Positions 1-8,306 of a stretch of 64,000 nt of DNA are shown one piece after another. The translations under genes were made by a program, and so were the position numbers. The DNA comes from VXNJ01 sp965249595 (GTDB lineage Bacteria; Chloroflexota; UBA11872; VXNJ01), in contig OZ252242.1 in NCBI GenBank assembly GCA_965249595.1, forward strand, positions 1,116,001-1,180,000. Direction: 5' to 3'. The notes under the pieces were generated by a model that searched no databases, was not told where the DNA came from, and worked only from the letters and a program-made list of their open reading frames with translations. Every line of letters starts with the position of its first letter. The first letter of the stretch is position 1.

Positions 1-770
1 AGTTGGCGGACGCGCGCTACCAGCATCGCCAGTAGGGCCTCGGGGGCCTCGCCTTCACGCAAAAGGTCGGTGAGCAATTTGACCGCCAGGGCGGGGTCGC
101 GGACAACCACCGCGTCGATATAGTCCCAAACCACGACGTGGGCCGGCAATGGGTCAACCGCTTGCACGTCGCTGGCGGTTATGCGGCCTTGGAAGCCGAC
201 CAAGGCGGCCAATTTTTCGACTTCGCGGGAAAGCACGTTTCCGTCGATTTCGGCGCGTTGCACCAAGCGTTCGACCGCTGCCGCCTCCAATGTGATTCCG
301 TTGGCCCGGGCCAGCTGCTCCACCCAACGCCGAGCGTCGGAACCGGTCCGGCCTTGACCTGCCAAATCCGGCAGGATTTGTACGCTGACCGAATCGGATG
401 CCAGCCCCCGGACGGCCCGCTCGCGCCCGCCCCGCTCGCGTCCGCTAACACCTTCGAGGCCCACGGCCAGCACGACGGTTGTCGTGGCCGGGATCTGTGA
501 TTGTGATTCGGCCAACCAGCGCCAAAATGGCCCGGATCGAGTCGGCGGCGGAAGGTTGTCAATTAGTACTGTCCGGGCGCTGCTGCCCGCTCCCATGAAG
601 GGTAGCGACAAAATGGCCGTGGATATTTCATCGAGCCCAGTTTCAGCAAAATCCAGTCGGACCGAGTTGAGCACGTCGCCTTTTGGGCCCAAAAGGCGGT
701 CGATTACGGAGCGCATTCGCTGATCGCGGTTGCCAACCACGATGTGGACATTGGTTTGCCTAGCAGCCAT
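1..770 (-). CDS. holA: DNA polymerase III delta subunit (HolA), 5' part only
   Basis: The frame is open from an ATG at 768-770 to the left edge of the window, so about 256 N-terminal residues are visible and the stop lies outside. The protein opens with MAARQTNVHIVVGNRDQRM, then 'VLAVGLEGVSG', a 'LPDLAGQGRTGSDARRWVEQ' stretch and 'LVQRAEIDGNVLSREVEKLA', which is the typical HolA run where the AAA+-like delta subunit meets the clamp-loader collar. A later 'AVVVRDPALAVKLLTDLL' also fits. HolA opens the beta clamp during replication. The family is poorly conserved, so the call rests on the order of these segments. The gene is divergent from the broken permease gene at 852-1603. Confidence 0.8.
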   Translation of the reverse strand, partial: MAARQTNVHIVVGNRDQRMRSVIDRLLGPKGDVLNSVRLDFAETGLDEISTAILSLPFMGAGSSARTVLIDNLPPPTRSGPFWRWLAESQSQIPATTTVVLAVGLEGVSGRERGGRERAVRGLASDSVSVQILPDLAGQGRTGSDARRWVEQLARANGITLEAAAVERLVQRAEIDGNVLSREVEKLAALVGFQGRITASDVQAVDPLPAHVVVWDYIDAVVVRDPALAVKLLTDLLREGEAPEALLAMLVARVRQ

Positions 771-851
771 GGCGCAGTCTACGAATAGCCAGCGTTATTT
801 GGAATGCCTTCGGCACCGGCCATTCGATTTGCCATTTCTGCGGTGTATTGA

Positions 852-1603
852 GCCCTGACTGAGTTATCTGCCAGCGAACTTGGAGTCTTGACATTCGGTT
901 TTCTACTGGGTGTCAAACACGCTACCGATGCCGACCACATATTGGCGCTGGCGACCATTGCCACCCGGCGCGCCGGCGCTCGAACCGGAGCATGGGTTGG
1001 AGTCTCCTGGGGCATTGGGCACAGCGCAACACTGCTGCGCTTGGGCATCGTCGTGCTGCTGTCGAAAGAGGCATTGCTCCCGCGATTTGATGAGATTGCG
1101 CACTTGTTGGAAGTGCCGGTCAGCCTGACTTTGATATGCCTTGGAGCAATCGCCCTGTTTCAGGCGTTCCCCACCGCCGGCTATCGGAAACATCTGTGGA
1201 AAACCGCTCGATCGGTTCATCCGGACGGTCGCGCAAAACTTGGATCGAGCACCTCAAGCGGCGGCAGCCGAAGTCGATACTCCGGCGAGGGATCTGCAGG
1301 CCGCGTCGGCCATAACCGGTTCCGTCGGCGCTCCTTAGCCGTTGGCGCCGTGCACGATCTGGACGGGGGCGGCGGCTGATATTAGCCGTGCTCCCGCAGA
1401 TCGGATCGGCCTGGCTGGCTGTCGGTTATCTGTTGTTATCTGCGCCCGGCACAGTGGGGGCAATAGTGCTGATCACGCTGGCTAGGGGCGCAGGACTCAA
1501 GTTGACAACCGGAAACGAGCGATACGGGCGTTTCATAGTCGCAGCATCCATATTGGGCAGCCTGGTTTTTGGCGGCTACATGTTGATTTCGATCAACATT
1601 TGA
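852..1603 (+). pseudogene. Broken NicO/NiCoT-like nickel or cobalt permease
   Basis: A frame open from a stop at 849-851 encodes 'FGFLLGVKHATDADHI', the H-x4-D-H signature of the NiCoT/NicO nickel-cobalt permease superfamily, followed by helices such as 'GAWVGVSWGIGHSATLL' and 'VPVSLTLICLGAIALFQAF'. After about position 1230 this frame turns into low-complexity, unhydrophobic sequence and stops at 1379. The C-terminal helices reappear in another frame at 1388-1603 ('LAVGYLLLSAPGTVGAIVL', then 'FIVAASILGSLVFGGYML'). The central part is therefore frameshifted or degraded, and the 5' end lacks a good start (TTG at 888 is the first). I read it as a pseudogene. The only Ni-dependent candidate enzyme here is the LarA-like gene at 38012-39310. 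Confidence 0.75.
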
Positions 1604-1707
1604 AATTGCCGGCGGTCAGCGCAGCGGCGATCGCAAAGCGAATTGTTGCCAAGATACGTTCCTAGAATGAACTTGCCAAAAGCACAGCAAATGGGGACCC
1701 GGTAGCG

Positions 1708-3033
1708 ATGGCGGTCGAAGTGAGCAGCGCCGAAAAAATTATTGGCGACTACGTGCGCACGCATCCCAACAGTGCTGCATTGGCCACCCGCGCCGGCGAT
1801 GTGCTGCCCGGTGGCGTTGAGCACGACATGCGGATATCGAACCCGTTTCCGGTCTACGTCGATCACGCCGATGGCGCTTACAAATGGGATATCGACGGCC
1901 ACCGTTACATCGATTTCATCGTTGGCCATGGTGCCCTCTTGCTGGGGCACAATCACCCGGTCGTGACGGCCAGGGCCCAAGAACAATTAACTCGCGGCAC
2001 TCACTTTGGCGCCTCCCACCCCCAGGTGCTGCAGTGGGGTGAATGGGTCAAGCGATTGGTGCCGTCGGCCGAATTGGTCAGATTCCACTCTTCGGGTACC
2101 GAGGCCACGATGATGGCCATGCGAATCTGCCGTGCGGTAACCGGGCGCGACAAGGTGCTCAAATTTGAGGGTCACTTTCACGGCTGGCACGAATACGCGG
2201 TCGTGGCTTATGAACAACCGTTTGATATCCCGTCGTCGGCTGGCGTGCCGGCCGACGTGCGAGACCAAGTGATCGCAATCGCACCAAATGATGCACGGCT
2301 CCTAGCTGACACCTTGGATTCCCGTGACGATATCGCCTGTGTCATCCTGGAGCCGTCTGGCGGCAGTTGGGGTTGGCGGCCGATCGACGTCGATTGGGTG
2401 CGAGCGCTGCGAGGGCTGACTAAGCAATACGACATACCGCTCATATTTGATGAAGTCGTAACCGGTTTTCGGTACAGTCCGGGCGGATATCAACAAGAAT
2501 TTGACATCATTCCCGATTTGACCACGATGGCCAAGATCTTGGCCGGTGGATTCCCAGGCGGCGCGGTGGCCGGCCCGGCTCACCTTCTCAACCGTTTGGA
2601 AATGCGCGAGGACCCCGTCTGGAACCGGGGTCAACGGATTTCCCACCCCGGAACTTTCAACGGCAATCCGCTTTCAGCAGCCGCCGGTGCGGCATGCCTT
2701 GAGCAGATCGCCGACGGGCGTGTGCATGCCCACGTCAACGCATTGGGCGGGAGATTGCGTGAAGGGATAAACGAGGCTTTTGCCGAAGCCGGCCTGCCCG
2801 GCGGCACCTATGGCTCCCATTCCTTCGTCCATATCACGTTCAACGGACAGGCCGGGCCAGCCGGGTCTGGCCCCGGGCAGTTATTTGGCTGCTTGATGCT
2901 TCAACACGGCGTGCACATGGGTTCACACGGCGGAATGCTCAGCGCCGCCATGGACGAATCAGATATCGATCACACCGTCGATGCGGTTCGTTCGAGCTTG
3001 CGGATCCTAAAAGCTGCCGGCCAGTTCGGCTGA
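1708..3033 (+). CDS. Class III aminotransferase, glutamate-1-semialdehyde aminomutase-like
   Basis: A PLP enzyme of 441 residues. Motifs in order: 'DIDGHRYIDFIVGHGALLLGH' near residues 60-80, 'RFHSSGTEATMMAMRICRA' (PLP phosphate region), 'FDEVVTGFR' with the cofactor-binding Asp, and 'MAKILAGGFPGGAVAG' containing the Schiff-base Lys. 'HPGTFNGNPLSAAAG' is also typical of HemL. The family converts glutamate-1-semialdehyde to 5-aminolevulinate, but many HemL-like paralogues act on other amino substrates. No other haem gene is in the window, so the substrate is uncertain. The ATG at 1708 is preceded by a weak purine stretch and gives a normal family N-terminus. The gene stands alone between the broken permease and the convergent proC. 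Confidence 0.8.
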   Translation: MAVEVSSAEKIIGDYVRTHPNSAALATRAGDVLPGGVEHDMRISNPFPVYVDHADGAYKWDIDGHRYIDFIVGHGALLLGHNHPVVTARAQEQLTRGTHFGASHPQVLQWGEWVKRLVPSAELVRFHSSGTEATMMAMRICRAVTGRDKVLKFEGHFHGWHEYAVVAYEQPFDIPSSAGVPADVRDQVIAIAPNDARLLADTLDSRDDIACVILEPSGGSWGWRPIDVDWVRALRGLTKQYDIPLIFDEVVTGFRYSPGGYQQEFDIIPDLTTMAKILAGGFPGGAVAGPAHLLNRLEMREDPVWNRGQRISHPGTFNGNPLSAAAGAACLEQIADGRVHAHVNALGGRLREGINEAFAEAGLPGGTYGSHSFVHITFNGQAGPAGSGPGQLFGCLMLQHGVHMGSHGGMLSAAMDESDIDHTVDAVRSSLRILKAAGQFG

Positions 3034-3074
3034 TTGAAATTGTGGCGCCGGCCCGCCGGGCCGGGTCCGCAGCT

Positions 3075-3881
3075 TCAGCTTCCCAGGTCTAACGATCGCT
3101 CATGCGCGGCCGTAATGGCCCGTCCGAAAAGGCCGCGGATTCCGCCTTCTTCAAACACCTGCAACGCCCGCGCAGTGGTGCCGCCGGGCGAGGTCACCTG
3201 CGATTTGAGTACGGCCGGGTGCTGGTCCAGTGCATCGCAAAGAGCCATCGTGCCGGCTATCGTTTCAAGGGCCATCTTCTGCGCCAGCGGTCTGGGAAGG
3301 CCGAGAAAGACGCCGGCATCGGTCCACGATTCGAGTACCAACAGCGCGTAGGCTGGCCCACTTGCGCTGACCGCGGTGGCGATGTCGATGTGGTGTTCAT
3401 CGGCCGTATATAGCTCGGAGCCTAGCGCATTGAGGATTTTGCGCACGTGGCTTCGATCTGATTCGTCGACCGCCGAGCTGGCCGACCAAACGGTGAAGCC
3501 ACGACCCACTTGCACGGCGGTATTGGGCATTGCCCGGACCACCCTCGAGTGTCCAAGATGCGCCTCAAGCGAACTGAGCCGGGCGCCGGTTACGAACGAG
3601 ATTACGATTTGACCCTCTTTGACGAATTCGGCTACCTGGGCGGCGGCCTGCTCAACGTGCTGTGGCTTAACCACAAGCATGATGGTCTCCGCTTCGCCGA
3701 TCCAGGGCCCGCCTTCAGCGTGGGTGTTCACACCGGTTTGGGCGGCCAATTCTTTACGTGCAGACTCGAGCGGATCAGAGACGTTGATATCGCCGGCTGC
3801 ACAGATCTGCGATTGGATAAGGCCGCGGATCGTGGCGGTAGCCATCGCTCCGCCGCCAATAAAAGCGACGTTGCCTTTCAT
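3075..3881 (-). CDS. proC: Pyrroline-5-carboxylate reductase
   Basis: Encodes 268 residues starting 'MKGNVAFIGGGAMATATIRG', a Rossmann NAD(P)-binding start. The C-terminal signature 'TSPGGTTARALQVFEEGG' and the 'VSASGPAYALLVLESWTDAG' helix bundle are diagnostic for ProC, which makes the last step of proline synthesis. The open frame extends 70 codons further upstream, but the ATG at 3881 has a GAGG ribosome site 8-9 bases before it and gives the usual ProC length, so I start there. It is convergent with the HemL-like gene and divergent from the YchF-like gene. Catalytic and dimer motifs appear intact. Confidence 0.93.
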   Translation of the reverse strand: MKGNVAFIGGGAMATATIRGLIQSQICAAGDINVSDPLESARKELAAQTGVNTHAEGGPWIGEAETIMLVVKPQHVEQAAAQVAEFVKEGQIVISFVTGARLSSLEAHLGHSRVVRAMPNTAVQVGRGFTVWSASSAVDESDRSHVRKILNALGSELYTADEHHIDIATAVSASGPAYALLVLESWTDAGVFLGLPRPLAQKMALETIAGTMALCDALDQHPAVLKSQVTSPGGTTARALQVFEEGGIRGLFGRAITAAHERSLDLGS

Positions 3882-3983
3882 CTGGATATCCTCGATCCAA
3901 TTCAAGAGCTTGATGCTAATGTCTGATTTTGCGAAATCGGCGAGTGCCTTGGCCCACACCAACTTCAAATATTGTCCGGTCGG

Positions 3984-5063
3984 ATGCTTTCTGTGAAGCG
4001 TTTTTACCAATTGCCGCAGGTAGCCCTGGTCGGTCAACTTGGCGCGGGTCGTTCGGAGCTGCTCTCGGCGATCGCCCCCAAACGCCGCCATGGAGTGTCA
4101 TTTTCGCCCCGATTGGTGGGCCAGTTGGGGCGGGTCAGTCTGGGCGATCCGCGGCTGGATAGGCTATCGGCGGCCCTCTCCTCAAAAAAGACGACACCCA
4201 TCGAAATGGAATTCATTGATTGTGAGGCCGGAATGGGCGGCCAGGAACGCCAGGCCGAATGGTTTGCCAGCTTGGCCACGGCCGATGTAATCGCGGCCGT
4301 CCTGGGGTTGTTCGGTGATGATGATCCGGTCCAAGCGTTTTCTGTGGCCCTCTCCGCTATATGCGACGAATTGGCCCTTTGGGATCTTGGCGTGGTTGAA
4401 CGGCGGCTTGAGCGCTTGGCAGCAGATTCGCTGCGGATAGCTCGTACCGAGCGTGAGCGCGCCCAGCGCCAGGTAGACCTGTTCGAGCGCCTGGCCATCC
4501 ATCTGGGCGGCGGACGGTGGGTAGGCGAGATGGCATTAAAGGACGAGGAATTGGTCGTGCTGCGGGGGTTTAACCTGCTCACCACTCGCCCCCTGGTGGT
4601 CATTGCCAACACCGCCGATACGGCTATCGGGAGCTGGCCGGAACTGGCGGGTTCGTGCCCGCATCCCCTAGTCGGAGTTGCCGCCCAATTGGAGGCCGAG
4701 GCCGGCGATCTGGAAGAGAGCGAACGCGCCGAACTGCTGTCCGAATACGGGATTTACGATCCAATCGGTCAGCGCGTGGCTGGCGCGATCGAAACAGCCC
4801 TGCGACTAAAAATCGCCTACACCGGCAACCGTTCCGAAACTCGTGCTTTGGCCTTAGGGCCAACTGCCACGGCCTTAGATTTCGCCGGCGCCATCCACAG
4901 CGACGTTGAGCAGGGATTCATTCGGGCCGAGGTGTTAACGGTGGCCGAACTACTCGATTGCGGCTCTTTGACCGCCGCCCGCGGGCAAGGCAAACTGCGT
5001 CGCGCCGGGCGGTCCTACCAACTGGCTGACGGGGAATATGTGAGCGTTCTGTTTTCCAGTTAG
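3984..5063 (+). CDS. Divergent YchF/Obg-like NTPase with altered P-loop
   Basis: About 359 residues, close to the usual 363 of YchF. The C-terminus ('DVEQGFIRAEVLTVAELLDC' then 'RRAGRSYQLADGEYVSVLF') matches the YchF TGS domain, and 'DDDPVQAFSVALSAICDELA' with 'VVERRLERL' matches the coiled-coil region. The N-terminal P-loop reads GQLGAGRS where YchF has G-x-P-N-V-G-K-S: the invariant Lys is Arg. The switch II region ('DCEAGMGGQ') and the base-recognition region ('IANTADTA') are also weak. The family binds ATP and ribosomes. This copy may be a non-hydrolysing paralogue or a lineage-specific form. The start is uncertain: ATG 3984, TTG 3972 and GTG 3993 are all in frame. Its 3' end overlaps the convergent pyrD. 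Confidence 0.75.
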   Translation: MLSVKRFYQLPQVALVGQLGAGRSELLSAIAPKRRHGVSFSPRLVGQLGRVSLGDPRLDRLSAALSSKKTTPIEMEFIDCEAGMGGQERQAEWFASLATADVIAAVLGLFGDDDPVQAFSVALSAICDELALWDLGVVERRLERLAADSLRIARTERERAQRQVDLFERLAIHLGGGRWVGEMALKDEELVVLRGFNLLTTRPLVVIANTADTAIGSWPELAGSCPHPLVGVAAQLEAEAGDLEESERAELLSEYGIYDPIGQRVAGAIETALRLKIAYTGNRSETRALALGPTATALDFAGAIHSDVEQGFIRAEVLTVAELLDCGSLTAARGQGKLRRAGRSYQLADGEYVSVLFSS

Positions 5064-5995
5064 CTGGCCGCCGGGTGGTGCACACAACCGACCAGGCTAG
5101 ACAATCGATCGACATTGGCCTGGCGGCAATATGCTGCAATCGCATTCGATATTTGAGACCATCGATCAGCATTTACGAAATTGACGGTCCCCAGTTGCAC
5201 CGCGCTCGCTCCGGCGAGTATGTATTCAAGGGCGTCGTTGCCCGCGCTGATGCCGCCGGCTCCAATGATCGGAATGTCGACCTCGGGGAATACCTGATAG
5301 ACGAAGCGCACGCCGATCGGGCGTATTGCCGGACCGGACAGCCCGCCGTAGCGGCCGCCCAGCAAAGGTTGACGTCTGGCCAGGTCAATACTCATCGCCA
5401 GCACCGTGTTCATGATCGTCAGCCCGTTGGCGCCGGCGCCCTGGGCGGCAACCGCCAGCGGGCGCATGTCGGTCACATTGGGCGATAGCTTGGCCAACAG
5501 GGGAAGCGAACAATTTTCACGAACCGCCGTAATTGCACTCTCGAGAAGCTTGACGTCGGTGGCAAATTCCAGGCCGCTGGCGACATTGGGGCACGAGAAA
5601 TTCGCCTCGATGGCCGCCACTTCGTTCACGCCTTCAAGTAGCCCCGCCAGCCCCGCCAGCTCGCTGACGCTGTAACCGGCAACACTGACAATGACCGGCG
5701 TACCCAATTCCCGCCAGCGTCGCCGCTGGTGCCTGATCAATCCGGCCAGTCCGGGGTTGGGCAGACCGATCGAATTGATCATTCCGGACGGCGTCTCGAC
5801 GGTTCGAGGGGTCGGGTTTCCCTGCCGCGCCCGCAGGGTCGCGGTCTTGGTGACGAACGCCCCGAGAGGTGAAAAATCAACCACCCGGGCCAACTCGTCT
5901 GAGAACCCGGCCGTTCCGGATGCGGTCATAAGCGGTCCCGCGATCGTCAACGGGCGGTCGCCACCGCCGATGCGCGCCGACATGTCAATCGCCAT
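5060..5995 (-). CDS. pyrD: Dihydroorotate dehydrogenase, class 1B catalytic subunit
   Basis: Encodes 311 residues from ATG 5995 (an ATG at 5983 is also possible; the 48 codons before it look non-coding). 'EANFSCPNV' carries the class 1 catalytic Cys, 'LLAKLSPNVTDM' the FMN/orotate Lys, 'TIMNTVLAMSIDL' the substrate loop and 'IIGAGGISAGNDALEYILAG' the FMN-phosphate site. Class 1B enzymes need the PyrK flavin/[2Fe-2S] partner to pass electrons to NAD+, and pyrK is present at 13151-13957. Here pyrD is separated from the main pyr operon by about 7 kb of unrelated genes. Its stop overlaps the stop of the convergent YchF-like gene by four bases. Confidence 0.93.
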   Translation of the reverse strand: MAIDMSARIGGGDRPLTIAGPLMTASGTAGFSDELARVVDFSPLGAFVTKTATLRARQGNPTPRTVETPSGMINSIGLPNPGLAGLIRHQRRRWRELGTPVIVSVAGYSVSELAGLAGLLEGVNEVAAIEANFSCPNVASGLEFATDVKLLESAITAVRENCSLPLLAKLSPNVTDMRPLAVAAQGAGANGLTIMNTVLAMSIDLARRQPLLGGRYGGLSGPAIRPIGVRFVYQVFPEVDIPIIGAGGISAGNDALEYILAGASAVQLGTVNFVNADRWSQISNAIAAYCRQANVDRLSSLVGCVHHPAAS

Positions 5996-6221
5996 GAGCG
6001 GTATTGGGCCTGCACTAGCCTTCGTGGAACGGAACCTGCCGTCGTATTTTCGCGATGTTTGATCGGCGCCCGCAGCGCCGTTGAGGCGCCGAAAACAAAA
6101 TCGGCGTTTGCAGCTACAAAGCGGTGAAATTTCCCCCAACCTGATAACATCAAATCGAGAACCAACCTCAATATGTAGCGGGCTGCGCCACTCTGTTGCT
6201 TGCGGCCGCAGGGACTATCGT

Positions 6222-7004
6222 TTGGCCGTAATAATCGCCGTGGCGAACCAGAAAGGCGGCGTGGGCAAAACCACGACCACCGCCAATTTGGGCGTAGCCA
6301 TGGTCGGCGACGGCAAGCGGGTATTGCTTGTCGATATGGATCCACAGGCCAACCTCACCGCCGCGTTCGGCGTAGACCGGGGGTTAGAGGACTCGCTCTC
6401 GAAGGCCTTAATCGACCGCAACCTGACGCTGCCGATTCTTCGTGTGGCTGAAAAATCGGGCCTGGATATAGATATCAGCCCGTCGAGCTTGGACATGACC
6501 GTTGTCGAGACCTCGCTTTCGTCCAAGATCGGGCGGGAAATGCGACTGCGCGATCTCCTAAGAGACGTGACCTCGGACTACGACTACATCCTCATCGATA
6601 CGCCGCCCTCGTTGGGATTGTTGACAATCAATTCATTGGTGGCTGCCGAGTATGTCGTCGTGCCCACCGAAGCAAGATTTTTCTCATTGAAGGGTCTTGA
6701 AATGCTCAAAGAGAGCATCAATGAGGTTCTTTACATAAATCCCAATTTGCGCATCCTGGGGATTCTGCTTTCCAAATTGGACCGGCGACTGCGAGAAGAA
6801 AAGATGGTTGCCGAGTACGTGCGCAAGGAATGGGGAGACATTACGTTTTCAGCCTACGTGCCTACCAACAGCAAGATCCTCGAGGCATCCTCGCAAGGGA
6901 TCTCGCTGTACACCGCACGCGGTAAATCGAAATCAAACAGGGGTCTAAATTTGGCCATCGGCTCCTATGAAAAATTGGCCAAGGAAGTAGCCGCCCGTGT
7001 CTAG
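6222..7004 (+). CDS. ParA/Soj-family ATPase coupled to ftsZ
   Basis: A 260-residue protein starting at TTG 6222, with an AGGG about 9 bases upstream; the frame continues upstream but gives no sensible protein. 'ANQKGGVGKTTTTANLG' is the deviant Walker A of the ParA/MinD group, 'VLLVDMDPQANLTAAFG' the switch region and 'DYILIDTPPSLGLLT' the Walker B region. These ATPases dimerise on DNA or membrane and position chromosomes or division machinery. There is no parB nearby; instead the next gene is ftsZ, overlapping by 8 bases. By analogy with MipZ or MinD, a role in placing the Z-ring is plausible but inferred. The sequence itself is closer to Soj than to MinD. Confidence 0.9.
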   Translation: MAVIIAVANQKGGVGKTTTTANLGVAMVGDGKRVLLVDMDPQANLTAAFGVDRGLEDSLSKALIDRNLTLPILRVAEKSGLDIDISPSSLDMTVVETSLSSKIGREMRLRDLLRDVTSDYDYILIDTPPSLGLLTINSLVAAEYVVVPTEARFFSLKGLEMLKESINEVLYINPNLRILGILLSKLDRRLREEKMVAEYVRKEWGDITFSAYVPTNSKILEASSQGISLYTARGKSKSNRGLNLAIGSYEKLAKEVAARV

Positions 7005-8277
7005 TCGCCCAAGAGGAGCGTTTGATCCGAGGCGATTGGAGGACAATCGCCGCGACTCGAACGTAGTAGCCGGTGTTATTGACGCCGACTTGAATATGCG
7101 TTCCAATGCAGTCCACGACATCAAGGTGTTCGGGGTGGGCGGCGCCGGCAACAATGCCCTCGATCGGATGATCGCCGAGGGTATAGAGGGCGTTTCATTC
7201 ATCGCCCTAAATTGTGATGCCCAGGATCTCGATCAATCGTTGGCCGGCGAGCGAATCGTCATCGGTGAACGCTCGACCCGCCGGCTTGGCGCCGGGGCCG
7301 ATCCGCGCCTCGGCGAAAAGGCGGCGATCGAGTCGTTGGCGTTGATCGAAGCTGCGGTGGCTAACGCGGACATGGTGTTCATAACCGCCGGAATGGGCGG
7401 CGGTACCGGTTCTGGCGCCGGGCCAATAGTGGCTCGTGCCGCGCGCGCGACCGGCGCTTTGACCATTGGCGTAGTCACCACGCCGTTTTCATTCGAGGGT
7501 GGCTACCGGATGAAGGTGGCCCGCACGGCGGTTGAAAACATGCATATGAACGTCGATTCGCTGGTGGTGATCAACAATGACAAGTTGATCGAATTGGTCC
7601 ATCGCTCAACCTCGATGCCTGAGGCGCTGCGGGTGGCCGACAGCATGCTGCTCAACGGGGTCCGGGGAATAACTGATCTGATCACCAGCTGCGGGTTCAT
7701 CAACGTCGATTTTGCCGACGTGCGCAAGATCATGTTTGAGTCCGGCACAGCGATGCTCGGCATCGGCGCGGCTAACGGCGAAGGCCGCGCCCAACGGGCG
7801 CTCCAGCAGGCCCTCGAAAGTCCGTTGCTGGAGACCCCGATGCACAATGCGACCGGCATTCTTATCAACATTACGGCCGGCGCCGATCTCGGGATACACG
7901 AGATAAACGAAATCGTCGATTCCATTCGAAAAATGTCGGACCAAGATGCCGATATAGTATTCGGCGCGACCATTGACGAAGATGCCCGCGACCGCATGTC
8001 AATTACCCTCATTGCCACGGGTTTTGATCAATCGAATTTGGAGGCGACGCCGGTCAGATCGCCCGCAAACTACTACGGCGATCGTCGAACCACGACATCG
8101 CGTTCTGAAGACAGCGTCGCTCAACTGGAACCGGTCGGGGTAACCGCCGAAACCGAGCTGGGTGGGACTCCCTACTCCGGCGGCCAGTCCGCGACGGCAT
8201 ACGAAAACATCGGCCGCTGGGATGAGGCAGATCCCGAGGTTCCGGCTTTCATCAGGCGGCGGATGCGCCGCATCTGA
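6997..8277 (+). CDS. ftsZ: Cell division GTPase FtsZ
   Basis: Encodes 426 residues. The tubulin signature 'GGGTGSGAGPIVA', the 'VFGVGGAGNNALDRMI' nucleotide-binding start and the T7 loop 'INVDFADVRKIM' are all intact. A variable linker follows from about residue 345, and the end 'ADPEVPAFIRRRMRR' matches the conserved C-terminal peptide that binds FtsA/SepF-type partners. About 40 residues precede the core domain, so the real start could be later, but GTG 6997 has a GGAAG ribosome site inside the end of parA and overlaps that gene by 8 bases. It is followed 29 bases later by the histidine kinase gene, and no ftsA or murein genes are adjacent. Confidence 0.96.
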   Translation: MSSRPRGAFDPRRLEDNRRDSNVVAGVIDADLNMRSNAVHDIKVFGVGGAGNNALDRMIAEGIEGVSFIALNCDAQDLDQSLAGERIVIGERSTRRLGAGADPRLGEKAAIESLALIEAAVANADMVFITAGMGGGTGSGAGPIVARAARATGALTIGVVTTPFSFEGGYRMKVARTAVENMHMNVDSLVVINNDKLIELVHRSTSMPEALRVADSMLLNGVRGITDLITSCGFINVDFADVRKIMFESGTAMLGIGAANGEGRAQRALQQALESPLLETPMHNATGILINITAGADLGIHEINEIVDSIRKMSDQDADIVFGATIDEDARDRMSITLIATGFDQSNLEATPVRSPANYYGDRRTTTSRSEDSVAQLEPVGVTAETELGGTPYSGGQSATAYENIGRWDEADPEVPAFIRRRMRRI

Positions 8278-8306
8278 ACTCCCTGCGTCGCTAAAGCGAC
8301 ATCCAA

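Noticed and set aside
6081..6221. 47-codon N-terminal extension of ParA
   Set aside because: It is basic, Cys/Arg-rich and unlike any ParA; TTG 6222 directly precedes the Walker A strand.
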